Origin: Paenibacillaceae bacterium
GTDB lineage: Bacteria; Bacillota; Bacilli; Paenibacillales; NBRC-103111
DNA length: 8,640 bases
Direction of reading: 5' to 3'
Assembly (NCBI GenBank): GCA_020697475.1
Contig: JAJFMO010000123.1
Location: 1-8,640 of the forward strand
A program made the position numbers and the translations under genes. The notes under the pieces are model-generated. The model searched no databases. It saw only the letters and a program-made list of their open reading frames with translations, and was not told where the DNA came from. Of the stretch, positions 1 to 6,530 are shown one piece after another (within the stretch, counting starts at the first letter, position 1; every line of letters starts with the position of its first letter).

Positions 1-803
1 TAATAATAAAGAATACCGCCCGTCTTGTCCCAGAACCATTCACCGGGTGCGTCGAGCTCTTCCAGAACATTTTCCACATAGTAACGAGATCGTTCATTGA
101 TCCCAAAATGCCGCTGAAGCTGAAACCCGCCTTCGCCTAACCGCATTCGCCCCTGCTCCCAATCGACATCGCGGATGCGATACTGCATGTTGCCCCAGTA
201 GTGGCTCTGGAACGCATGGAGAATGCCGGTGGATGGGTCGGCCCAACGCTTGAAGCCTGCGGGATCAAACAACAATTCTTCGTCCGGCCTGCGATTCGTC
301 CCTCCCAACGCCGTCAAGTACCCTTCGTTAACCGACCAGCTTTGACTGTTAGAACTTGCTCGACCGGCCTGCAGCGGTGCATTGGGATACCGAGCCAGCG
401 TCTGCCTTACCCCATTCACGAACAACTGATCGAACTCGCGTCTTTCGAACTCCGGCCCGGACAAGCGGCACTTCAGGACCCCGTCCCGATGCTGCTCCCA
501 CGTCGCCTCCACACGCAAGCCGCCGCTGAGCACAACGCGCTCCCCGGGATAAGCGCAATAGCGAACCGGTCCGCCCGGAACCCCGCTGTCTTCTGGAGTA
601 AACACAAGCGGCTGACTCAACGAATAGCGTCCTCCGCGCACGTAAACCGTAACACCGCCGTCCGTCGGCGTCGGCCACCTATTCCCATACTTCAGCGCCC
701 GAACCGCCCTCTGCGCCTGCCGCAGGCTCAAGAAAGGTCGTTCCATCGTCCCGGGATTGCCGTCATGGCCATCAACTGCTACATAAAAGCACATTTCGCT
801 CAT
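1..803 (-). CDS. Right-handed parallel beta-helix protein B (3' end cut by window edge), putative glycan-active enzyme
   Basis: The frame is open from an ATG at 801-803 to the left edge, giving 267 visible residues. The product is a clear paralogue of the beta-helix protein encoded at 2439-5105. Both share the N-terminal NPGT-ERPF motif (residues 16-24 here), an EDSG motif (71-74), a YPGE motif (85-88), ARYPN (137-141), LGEGG (222-226) and an SRYY...N-EELDAP-EW block (239-256). The start lacks a signal peptide (MSEMCFYVAVDG), so a cytoplasmic location is inferred. The N-terminal part fits the first coils and inserted beta domain of large beta-helix glycan enzymes such as the GH141 type; the region where catalytic residues would lie is outside the window. 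The gene starts 14 nt after the SBP2 stop, with an AGGGGG-type ribosome site overlapping that stop, so the two are probably translated from one message. Family membership in the beta-helix group is secure; the enzymatic activity is not known. Confidence 0.85.
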   Translation of the reverse strand, partial: MSEMCFYVAVDGHDGNPGTMERPFLSLRQAQRAVRALKYGNRWPTPTDGGVTVYVRGGRYSLSQPLVFTPEDSGVPGGPVRYCAYPGERVVLSGGLRVEATWEQHRDGVLKCRLSGPEFERREFDQLFVNGVRQTLARYPNAPLQAGRASSNSQSWSVNEGYLTALGGTNRRPDEELLFDPAGFKRWADPSTGILHAFQSHYWGNMQYRIRDVDWEQGRMRLGEGGFQLQRHFGINERSRYYVENVLEELDAPGEWFWDKTGGILYY

Positions 804-813
804 GTATCCGTAT

Positions 814-820
814 CCCCCTA
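814..820 (-). promoter_or_regulatory. Ribosome binding site of beta-helix B, overlapping the SBP2 stop codon
   Basis: On the minus strand the SBP2 stop codon TAG runs directly into GGGG, giving AGGGGG about 10 nt before the ATG at 803. This is one mismatch from AGGAGG. It supports the start at 803 and suggests that translation of beta-helix B is coupled to SBP2. Confidence 0.6.
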
Positions 821-2206
821 CTTCGACATTTTCGCCGCGACCGCTTCATTGATCGCTTCTGCGGCATCCCGCAGCGCGGAGTTGATATCCTTCTGCCCGC
901 CGATCACCGCATTGTAGGCGTCGCCCATCGGCTTGATCACCACATTCGCATCCCGATCGAGCGGATGAATATCGCGCACCGGAGCCATATGGCTCTCCAA
1001 AATAATTTCCTTATGCTTCCCGCTCATGAAACCGGCATCGGCAGCCCACTGCTTCTTTACCTGCGGATCGGTGAGGACGGGCACATGCCCTTCCTTAGTC
1101 AAGACGGTCTGCACTTCGGTGGACGTCGACAAATAATTGACAACCAGGAAGGCCGCCTCTTGCTGCTTGCTCGCTTTGCTGACGAACGCCGCATGGAAAT
1201 CCGTCTCCGAATGAATCCCCGGCCGCTCCTTGAACACCGGAATCGCCACCATATCCCAATTCATCCCTTGCAAAGAGCTGGCACTCTTAAAAATACTCTG
1301 GAGCCAGTCCGGCTGCATGGCCACTGTGTGATCCTTGTAAAAAATATTTTTATTGCCCGGCTTCATGCCCGGAATGGCGAACAGATCTTTGTGGAACTGG
1401 AATACGGTCTTGTATCCTTCGAGCGTACCGACCAGCGCTTTGTTGGTCTTGTTGTCGATCGTCGCGAGTGACAACTGCCCGGCGCCGGCCGTCCAAGTCA
1501 ACGGCAAGTAACCCATATAGTTGACTCCACCCTCGGTACGGGTCAGCTTGCGAACGAGATCCAGCAATTGATCGTAGGTCATGCTGTCTTTGGGATAAGG
1601 CACCCCGAATTTGTCGAAAATGTCTTTGTTGTACAGCAGCGCCTGAACGTTTACGTATAGAGGCATAGCGACAACGCCCTGCGATCCGGAAAATTTATGC
1701 AGAGCGTCGACGACGACAGGCTCGATTTTGTTCAGATCGACGTTGTGCTGCTTGATCAAGGGGGACAAGTCGAGCGGAAGATCGAGCGCCATTAAATTCG
1801 CGGTGGAAGAGATCGGTTGGAAAATGATATCCGGCGATTGTCCGGCGGCGACCAAATCTTCCAGCTTGCCGGAAGTGCGCTCCAAGGTAATGTTCGGGTA
1901 TTTGGTTGATATCATTTTGACTATGATAGTTTGCCATTCTTCTTCGGTGAACAAGCCGTCGGCGACTTTCAGCGTCACCGGCGAGGTGATGCCGGCTTCG
2001 GCGGGCTGCTTGGCAGTCGGCGGGGCAGAGCTCGATGAGTTGGAGCTCGACGGGCTTGGAGCGGAGGCCCCCGCTCCTTGGGATGCCGGTTGGCCGCAAG
2101 CCGCCAAGAGCAGCAACAGGACGAGTCCGAGCATAGCGAAAATTTTCGATTGGGCGAAGGCAAGAGCGAGCATTTTTTCACGATTCAACATTCGATATTG
2201 CCCCAT
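818..2206 (-). CDS. Extracellular solute-binding lipoprotein SBP2 (ABC carbohydrate importer, family 1 type)
   Basis: This 462-residue protein has a signal peptide with a hydrophobic stretch at about 23-36 ending in a lipobox (LAAC, Cys37), so it should be lipid-anchored on the outer face of the membrane. A Ser/Pro/Ala-rich linker follows (about 42-72), then the bilobed binding domain. Length and layout match the family-1 sugar-binding proteins of ABC importers. It is paralogous to SBP1: the segment LLYNKDIFDKFG (about 190-201) followed by a PYP-DSM motif is nearly identical, and both end with an N-ALRDA helix. No permease or ATPase gene is visible, so the partner is elsewhere. The start is uncertain: the ATG at 2204-2206 has no good ribosome site, the in-frame ATG at 2189-2191 has only GGGG upstream, and a third lies at 2171-2173; all keep the signal peptide. 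It follows the repeat-filled gap and directly precedes beta-helix B. The ligand is not identifiable from the sequence. Confidence 0.93.
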   Translation of the reverse strand: MGQYRMLNREKMLALAFAQSKIFAMLGLVLLLLLAACGQPASQGAGASAPSPSSSNSSSSAPPTAKQPAEAGITSPVTLKVADGLFTEEEWQTIIVKMISTKYPNITLERTSGKLEDLVAAGQSPDIIFQPISSTANLMALDLPLDLSPLIKQHNVDLNKIEPVVVDALHKFSGSQGVVAMPLYVNVQALLYNKDIFDKFGVPYPKDSMTYDQLLDLVRKLTRTEGGVNYMGYLPLTWTAGAGQLSLATIDNKTNKALVGTLEGYKTVFQFHKDLFAIPGMKPGNKNIFYKDHTVAMQPDWLQSIFKSASSLQGMNWDMVAIPVFKERPGIHSETDFHAAFVSKASKQQEAAFLVVNYLSTSTEVQTVLTKEGHVPVLTDPQVKKQWAADAGFMSGKHKEIILESHMAPVRDIHPLDRDANVVIKPMGDAYNAVIGGQKDINSALRDAAEAINEAVAAKMSK

Positions 2207-2242
2207 TTAAGTTTTCTTTGTGTGCTTCCCTTGCTTCTTGGA

Positions 2243-2270
2243 TCTAACGGTTGCAGGTGAGGCTATTTGG
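2243..2270 (+). repeat. Intergenic repeat copy R1 (plus orientation)
   Basis: The copy begins TCTAACGGTTGC and ends GCTATTTGG with about 7 nt between. It is directly repeated by R2 50 bp downstream. Its first 12 bases are perfectly complementary to the end of R4 (2417-2428) and its last 9 bases to the start of R4 (2392-2400). Confidence 0.85.
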
Positions 2271-2292
2271 TGATTTTCCCTTGACTTTAGGC

Positions 2293-2320
2293 TCTAACGG
2301 TTGTGGGTGAGGCTATTTTG
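2293..2320 (+). repeat. Intergenic repeat copy R2 (plus orientation)
   Basis: This is a direct copy of R1, sharing TCTAACGGTTG, then a GGTGAGGCTATTT tail, with few differences over 28 bp. TAACGGTTG (2295-2303) is complementary to 2368-2376 in R3, and CTATTT (2313-2318) to AAATAG in R3, so R2 and R3 form the inner arm of a nested inverted repeat. Confidence 0.85.
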
Positions 2321-2339
2321 CCATTTCGATCGAAAATGG
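2321..2339. repeat. Short imperfect palindrome at the centre of the repeat cluster
   Basis: TTTCGATCGAAA (2324-2335) is a perfect 12-bp palindrome. It extends to CCA/TGG pairing with one bulged A at 2336. It lies exactly between R2 and R3, as the tip of the nested structure. It has no following T-run on either strand, so it is not a normal intrinsic terminator. Confidence 0.6.
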
Positions 2340-2351
2340 GACCCGAAAGTA

Positions 2352-2376
2352 CAAATAGTCGCTGTCGCAACCGTTA
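2352..2376 (-). repeat. Intergenic repeat copy R3 (minus orientation)
   Basis: Read on the minus strand this copy is TAACGGTTG, a 9-nt spacer, then CTATTTG. It is inverted relative to R1 and R2. Its spacer differs from those of R1 and R2 while the two ends are kept, showing that the ends are the conserved part. Confidence 0.8.
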
Positions 2377-2391
2377 CAATTGAAATTCAGG

Positions 2392-2428
2392 CCAAATAGC
2401 GGTAATAGCCGTCGAGGCAACCGTTAGA
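2392..2428 (-). repeat. Intergenic repeat copy R4 (minus orientation, longer spacer)
   Basis: On the minus strand this copy starts TCTAACGGTTGC and ends GCTATTTGG, the same ends as R1, but the interior is 16 nt instead of about 7 and contains an extra GGCTATTA that looks like a partial duplication of the CTATT end. It lies just 10 bp downstream of the beta-helix A stop codon. Confidence 0.8.
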
Positions 2429-2438
2429 CATGCTGCAC

Positions 2439-5105
2439 TTACTTAGAAACGGCAGGGATGAGCCGAATCTCGCGAAAATTCATGAGCGACCCGCCCGTTC
2501 CTTCCAGTGGCTTCAAGGTGATGCGGATCGAGTCGCCTTGTTCACCGCCCAACGAGCATTCGCCGAGCCGCATGCTCCTCAAGGATGACCCGGCCTCGGC
2601 TCGTTCGGTGCGGGCACGAATCTCCGATTGGCCGATCGAATCGACCTCGATCGTCAGCACAAATTCAGCCATCGCCCAATCCGCATCGCAAGCGTACACC
2701 AACTCCGCCACATAGCGCCCGCCGCCGGCAAAATGCAGCTCCCAGCTAACGAAGCTGTCCGGATCGTTGGAGAGGGCAGCCGCCTCCTCTCCTTTCTGCC
2801 GCTGTACGTCCTGGCTCTCTGCACAATTGCTAGCCGTCAGCACGTACACAAGCCGCTCGTCCGGGAACACCGGCTTGCGCCGATTTCTCGCTTGTCGGAT
2901 CCATTCCCGATCAATCACCGCCCGATCGTACAAGGGCAGTTGCGGATCTTCAGCACGCCAGCGTTCCGGATAGTGCAGCAAGCCGAATCGATCCATCGGA
3001 AAGTTGACAAACCCGACCCGTAACGCGGGCGAGTCGGGAGCCACCGTAAAATTCCGTGCCGCAGGGTCGGTGAAAAGCGGGTCCGCAAACACCGAATGGC
3101 CATCGTACCCTTGCGCCTGCCACGTCGCGAAATCCATGCCGCCCGAAGCAAACTGCCCTTGATCGTTAAAGTAGAGGTTGCGATCCAGCTCTTCCACCCA
3201 TTTGCCCTCGTCGGGAGGCTGGGTGAATTGAATCGTTTCTTTTTGCCCCGTAAAAATGTTGCCAATCCATCGATCTCGGTTACCCACGCAACCGACTTGG
3301 ATAGCCGACGCTTTGGCCGCCAGCACGACAACGTTGTTATGCACCGTGCGCAAATCGCCCTCACGCGTCTTGATCGGCACCCCGATGCACACGTTGTTGT
3401 AAATGTCGTAATTCGATGCGCCGTCGTCCAGATCGATGCCCCAGCCTTTGAAGTCCCATATCAAGTTGTTGCGCAGCAATGTCGTCACCTTGGCGTCCGC
3501 AGTCACGTCGCCAGCCGGATGATCGACAGGGCCGTGCGATTGCTTGTGGCACCACCAGGAATCGCGTCCCCAAGCGTTGAACGTGCCGTGCTCGTCCGTC
3601 TCCCGACACGTGTGGTGCAAGTAGTTGTGCTCGATGATGTGCCCGCCATACGTTCCGTCGTGAATGCAGATCGCCGCCCGCGGGATGTTGTACATTTCGT
3701 TGTGGATGATCACGTTGTCGGCCGTGACGGACAGGAACAGTCCGGCGGTTTGTTTGCCATAGATGCCGATGTCGTGGATCAGGTTGTTGCGGATCGTACA
3801 TTCTCTTGGAAAATGTTCGTTCGGGGGATCGAACCCCCACGGATGAACGTTGCCGCAGTACGGACAAGTGTAGGATTTCTGCTTATTCAGCCGGCTTTTG
3901 CCGACGATGGCGATGGCGCTTTCCCCGGCTTCGGTGAACAGGCAGTCTTCCACCGCGATGCGAACGTTGTAACGGCTTATAAACAACGCATTGCCGCCCG
4001 GAGCATCGAAGAAACTGGATGCGATCCGGCAGTCTTCCGCGCCCTCGACAAAGACGGCGCCGCTGCGGACGATCGCCCAGTCGCCGAAGGACGGAATTTC
4101 ATAGGCGTTGAAGTAGGTGGGAACAGCGTGGGCGAAGCGAACGCCTTCCCAGTGAACATGCCGCACCGGCGATTGTGTCGTGCCGCGAAATTCCACCAGC
4201 CGCTCCAACTGCGGCACTTCGAAAATCGCCCCGTTCAGATCGAATCCTTCCGGGGGCATATAGTACAACGTCCGAGTCTTGCGGTCGAAATACCACTCCC
4301 GCGGCGCATCCAGCTCCTCGAACACGTTGTCGATATAGTAACGGGACGTGTGATCGAGATCGGTCCCCGGGCGGGAGGCGTACTTTTCGTGCTGCTGCCA
4401 GCCGCCTTCCCCGAGCAGAATAGCGTTGCGCGCCGGATCGATTCCCCGGATGCAAAACTGCAGCGTCGACCAGTTGACGTTGGGGAATACGTGAAGCACA
4501 GCTTCTTCGGGTCGCGCCCAATGCCTCGCTGTGAAAGTGGTGGTTTCGTAATAAACTTCTCTGTGAGGTAACGGTGGATGTTCCGTGTAGTTGTTTTTGT
4601 ACGCTGAATCCGCCTCATCCGCCTTCTTGCGCCGATCCGCCCCCGCCAGAAACACAAAGTTTTCGGGCAGCGGACTTGTTGGATCGCCGTTTGGGTAGCG
4701 CGCCCGAATTTGCCGCCGGCCGTTCGCGAACAGCTCGGTGAAATCGACAATATCGGTATCCGCTTCGCCCAGTGTGCAGGCAAAGATCCCATCCCGGAAC
4801 GGCCTCCACTCAGTGGTCAGCCTCCGCCCGCCGGAAACCGTCGCCTTCTCGCCGGGATAGGAGGCGTATACGACAGGGCACCCCTCCATACCGGAGTCTT
4901 CCGACCCTAACACGAACGTTTCCGGCAAGTAATAGGTGCCTTGGCGCAAATAAACGACGATCGGCCGCGAACCCACTGACTTAGCTTCACGAACGGCGTC
5001 ACGCGCCCGGGCCAACGTAGAGAACGGCCGCTCCAATGTCCCCGGGTTCCGATCGCTGCCGTTCGGTGCGACGAAAAACTGCCAACGTGCTGCATCTTTC
5101 ACCAT
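2439..5105 (-). CDS. Right-handed parallel beta-helix protein A with C-terminal beta-sandwich, putative GH141-like glycoside hydrolase
   Basis: The 888-residue product starts with FVAPNGSDRNPGT-ERPF (11-28), the usual opening of large beta-helix glycan enzymes, with an inserted beta domain to about residue 300. From about 315 to 625 come irregular beta-helix coils rich in NN turns (NNLIHDIG, RNNLIWDF, YNNV, HNNVVV). Acidic candidates for catalysis are D504/E505 in DEHG and the WGIDLDDGAS motif (555-564). Between coils lies a Cys/His-rich insert (C414, C417, H421, H431, C436). Residues about 755-888 look like a separate carbohydrate-binding-type beta-sandwich. The general layout recalls GH141 enzymes (alpha-L-fucosidase or xylanase), but this is from memory and other beta-helix families are possible. 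No signal peptide is present, so the enzyme is probably cytoplasmic. The ATG at 5105 is chosen because GGAG lies 8 nt upstream and the N-terminus then matches beta-helix B; a GTG at 5129, overlapping the sulfatase stop, would add 8 residues. Confidence 0.9.
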   Translation of the reverse strand: MVKDAARWQFFVAPNGSDRNPGTLERPFSTLARARDAVREAKSVGSRPIVVYLRQGTYYLPETFVLGSEDSGMEGCPVVYASYPGEKATVSGGRRLTTEWRPFRDGIFACTLGEADTDIVDFTELFANGRRQIRARYPNGDPTSPLPENFVFLAGADRRKKADEADSAYKNNYTEHPPLPHREVYYETTTFTARHWARPEEAVLHVFPNVNWSTLQFCIRGIDPARNAILLGEGGWQQHEKYASRPGTDLDHTSRYYIDNVFEELDAPREWYFDRKTRTLYYMPPEGFDLNGAIFEVPQLERLVEFRGTTQSPVRHVHWEGVRFAHAVPTYFNAYEIPSFGDWAIVRSGAVFVEGAEDCRIASSFFDAPGGNALFISRYNVRIAVEDCLFTEAGESAIAIVGKSRLNKQKSYTCPYCGNVHPWGFDPPNEHFPRECTIRNNLIHDIGIYGKQTAGLFLSVTADNVIIHNEMYNIPRAAICIHDGTYGGHIIEHNYLHHTCRETDEHGTFNAWGRDSWWCHKQSHGPVDHPAGDVTADAKVTTLLRNNLIWDFKGWGIDLDDGASNYDIYNNVCIGVPIKTREGDLRTVHNNVVVLAAKASAIQVGCVGNRDRWIGNIFTGQKETIQFTQPPDEGKWVEELDRNLYFNDQGQFASGGMDFATWQAQGYDGHSVFADPLFTDPAARNFTVAPDSPALRVGFVNFPMDRFGLLHYPERWRAEDPQLPLYDRAVIDREWIRQARNRRKPVFPDERLVYVLTASNCAESQDVQRQKGEEAAALSNDPDSFVSWELHFAGGGRYVAELVYACDADWAMAEFVLTIEVDSIGQSEIRARTERAEAGSSLRSMRLGECSLGGEQGDSIRITLKPLEGTGGSLMNFREIRLIPAVSK

Positions 5106-5111
5106 TTCGCT

Positions 5112-5117
5112 CTCTCC
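5112..5117 (-). promoter_or_regulatory. Ribosome binding site of beta-helix A
   Basis: GGAGAG on the minus strand, with GGAG ending 8 nt before the ATG at 5105, lies in the 20-nt gap after the sulfatase stop. It favours ATG 5105 over the upstream GTG at 5129, although the GTG also has a GGAG about 11 nt before it. Confidence 0.6.
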
Positions 5118-5125
5118 GCCCCCCG

Positions 5126-6514
5126 TCACCAGTATTTGTTCTCCGGTTTACTTTGTGCAAAATCAATTCGCCCATCACGATCATACGCATGATCGTGCCA
5201 GCCTCCGCTGATCGTCGTAATCGGCTTGCGTGCGCGGGCCACCCTCTCAAGCAACAGCCTCAGCATCTCCGCGGCTTTATCCGCACATCGCGGATCCTTG
5301 ATCCGGTTACACAACTCCCACGGATCTTCGTCCAGACAATACAGCTCATCTTCCTGCCCATTAATATTGGCGACGAAACGCCACGACGGAGTCGCGATCG
5401 CTTTGCGATAGGCGTTCTCCGTCAAGGCGCTCGTCCGCTTGCCGGCCTCATCGCCAGGCGTACCGCGCACGACCCCGGCAAAGCTCAACCCTTGTACCGT
5501 ATTCGGAATCGGCACACCGGCTAACTCGCACAGCGTCGGGAAGACGTCGACCGCTTCCACCATATCGCGGCTGACGACCCCTCCGCGACCTCCCAGCCCG
5601 GCCGGCAGACGCACGATCATCGGCACGCGGGTGATCGTACGGTAACTGATGCCTCCGCCTTTTTCATATTTCCCGTGCTCGCCCGCATAATCGCCATGAT
5701 CCGCCGCGTAAACGATGATCGTATTTTCCAGCTCGCCGGTGCGCTCCAAGTGCTGCAAAATCTGTCCGATCGCATGATCGACCTGGCTGACCAGCCCCAA
5801 GTAGGCGCTCACCATCCGACGCAATTTCGCCTCCGCCTCCGCATCAAGCGGCTCGCCGGTCGGCGGCATGACAAGCGTATCCGCCGGGTACATGCTGGCG
5901 AACGGCTCCGACGGGGTGTACGGCTGATGCGGACGGGAGAAGCTGACCCAGGCAAACCATGGGGCGCCTTGCTCACCGCGATCCTTCGGTTCCCCCTCGT
6001 TGCGGACAAAACGCACCGCCTGCTGGGCCAGCACCGTTTCGCAGCTGTGCTCATAGGGCAGCCTCGACGCCTTCCCGTCAGCCTCCCCGGTAAACCCGCG
6101 ATTATCGTTCTGCTCGTACAGTCCGGCACCTTCCAAATACAACGGGTGCTCGATAAATTCGTCGTACACGAACTGGCAATGCGGCTCGATCCAATACCGC
6201 GGGGTGTGCAGCTTGCCCAACGCGCCTGTGCGATAGCCGAACTCTTTGAAATATTGAAACATACTCGTCATCGGCGCCGCCGGAGGCGGTCCATACAAAC
6301 CGTAATAGCCGTGAGTCGAAGGATAAAGCCCGGACAAATAGCTGATCCGGCTTGGCGTACAGATTGGATTGTTCGTGTACGCATTGTCGAAACGGATTCC
6401 CTCGGCAGCCAGACGGTCGAGATTCGGGGTTTGCACCTGTGGATGGCCGGCGCAAGACATACAGCGGGCGTTATGTTGATCGCTGAACAGAAACAGCACA
6501 TTCGGTTTTCTCAT
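5126..6514 (-). CDS. Formylglycine-dependent sulfatase (type I, S1 family), probably cytoplasmic
   Basis: The 462-residue protein should hydrolyse a sulfate ester, most likely on a carbohydrate. Its N-terminus (NVLFLFSDQHN) carries metal-ligand positions D12/Q13. The signature C52-T-P-S-R56 holds the cysteine that is oxidised to formylglycine. Further family motifs are GKLH (K101, H103), SRPHQPY (H196) and AADHGDYAGEHG (D272, H273) followed by YEKGG (K285). Length is normal for the family and no expected residue is obviously missing. There is no signal peptide, so it probably acts on imported oligosaccharides. The substrate cannot be read from the sequence. ATG 6514 is preferred because AGGTGA, overlapping the SBP1 stop, lies 8 nt upstream; a GTG at 6526 that overlaps the SBP1 stop by 4 bp would add four residues (MSRI). 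No formylglycine-generating enzyme or anaerobic sulfatase-maturing enzyme gene is in the window, so maturation must be encoded elsewhere. Confidence 0.95.
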   Translation of the reverse strand: MRKPNVLFLFSDQHNARCMSCAGHPQVQTPNLDRLAAEGIRFDNAYTNNPICTPSRISYLSGLYPSTHGYYGLYGPPPAAPMTSMFQYFKEFGYRTGALGKLHTPRYWIEPHCQFVYDEFIEHPLYLEGAGLYEQNDNRGFTGEADGKASRLPYEHSCETVLAQQAVRFVRNEGEPKDRGEQGAPWFAWVSFSRPHQPYTPSEPFASMYPADTLVMPPTGEPLDAEAEAKLRRMVSAYLGLVSQVDHAIGQILQHLERTGELENTIIVYAADHGDYAGEHGKYEKGGGISYRTITRVPMIVRLPAGLGGRGGVVSRDMVEAVDVFPTLCELAGVPIPNTVQGLSFAGVVRGTPGDEAGKRTSALTENAYRKAIATPSWRFVANINGQEDELYCLDEDPWELCNRIKDPRCADKAAEMLRLLLERVARARKPITTISGGWHDHAYDRDGRIDFAQSKPENKYW

Positions 6515-6522
6515 GATACGGC

Positions 6523-6530
6523 TCACCTTT
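6523..6530 (-). promoter_or_regulatory. Ribosome binding site of the sulfatase, embedded in the SBP1 stop codon
   Basis: AAAGGTGA on the minus strand contains the SBP1 stop TGA and matches the AGGTGA part of the full Shine-Dalgarno consensus. It ends 8 nt before the ATG at 6514. It supports that start and implies coupling of sulfatase translation to SBP1. Confidence 0.65.

Larger units (their letters stand above)
2207..2438. other. Intergenic gap between beta-helix A and SBP2, occupied mainly by inverted repeats
   Basis: This 232-bp gap is the only one in the window longer than about 25 bp. No convincing coding frame is seen in it. Its core, 2243-2428, consists of four copies of a short repeat in nested inverted order around a small central hairpin. 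No hairpin followed by a T-run is seen on the minus strand, so no intrinsic terminator is called. I also could not find a convincing -35/-10 pair ahead of SBP2. Whether the gap separates two transcripts or only lowers downstream expression cannot be decided by reading. Confidence 0.7.

Noticed and set aside
201..917. A 238-codon plus-strand frame spanning the SBP2/beta-helix B junction
   Set aside because: It crosses the boundary of two genes on the other strand that have an overlapping ribosome site and a clear paralogy to genes 2439-5105 and 6523-7863.
2281..2320. TTGACT at 2281 as the -35 box of a plus-strand promoter
   Set aside because: No TATAAT-like hexamer lies 16-18 bp downstream, and there is no plus-strand gene to drive.
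2321..2340. Central palindrome as an intrinsic terminator
   Set aside because: The stem is A/T-rich with a bulge and no T-run follows on either strand.
2243..2428. The repeat cluster as a CRISPR array
   Set aside because: Copies are in mixed orientation, spacing is irregular, and the intervening segments are not uniform spacers.
3096..4571. A 491-codon open frame on the plus strand, antisense to beta-helix A
   Set aside because: It is the mirror of a well-supported gene in high-G+C DNA. Its translation is rich in Arg, Val and His with no recognisable domain, whereas the minus-strand frame has clear family motifs.
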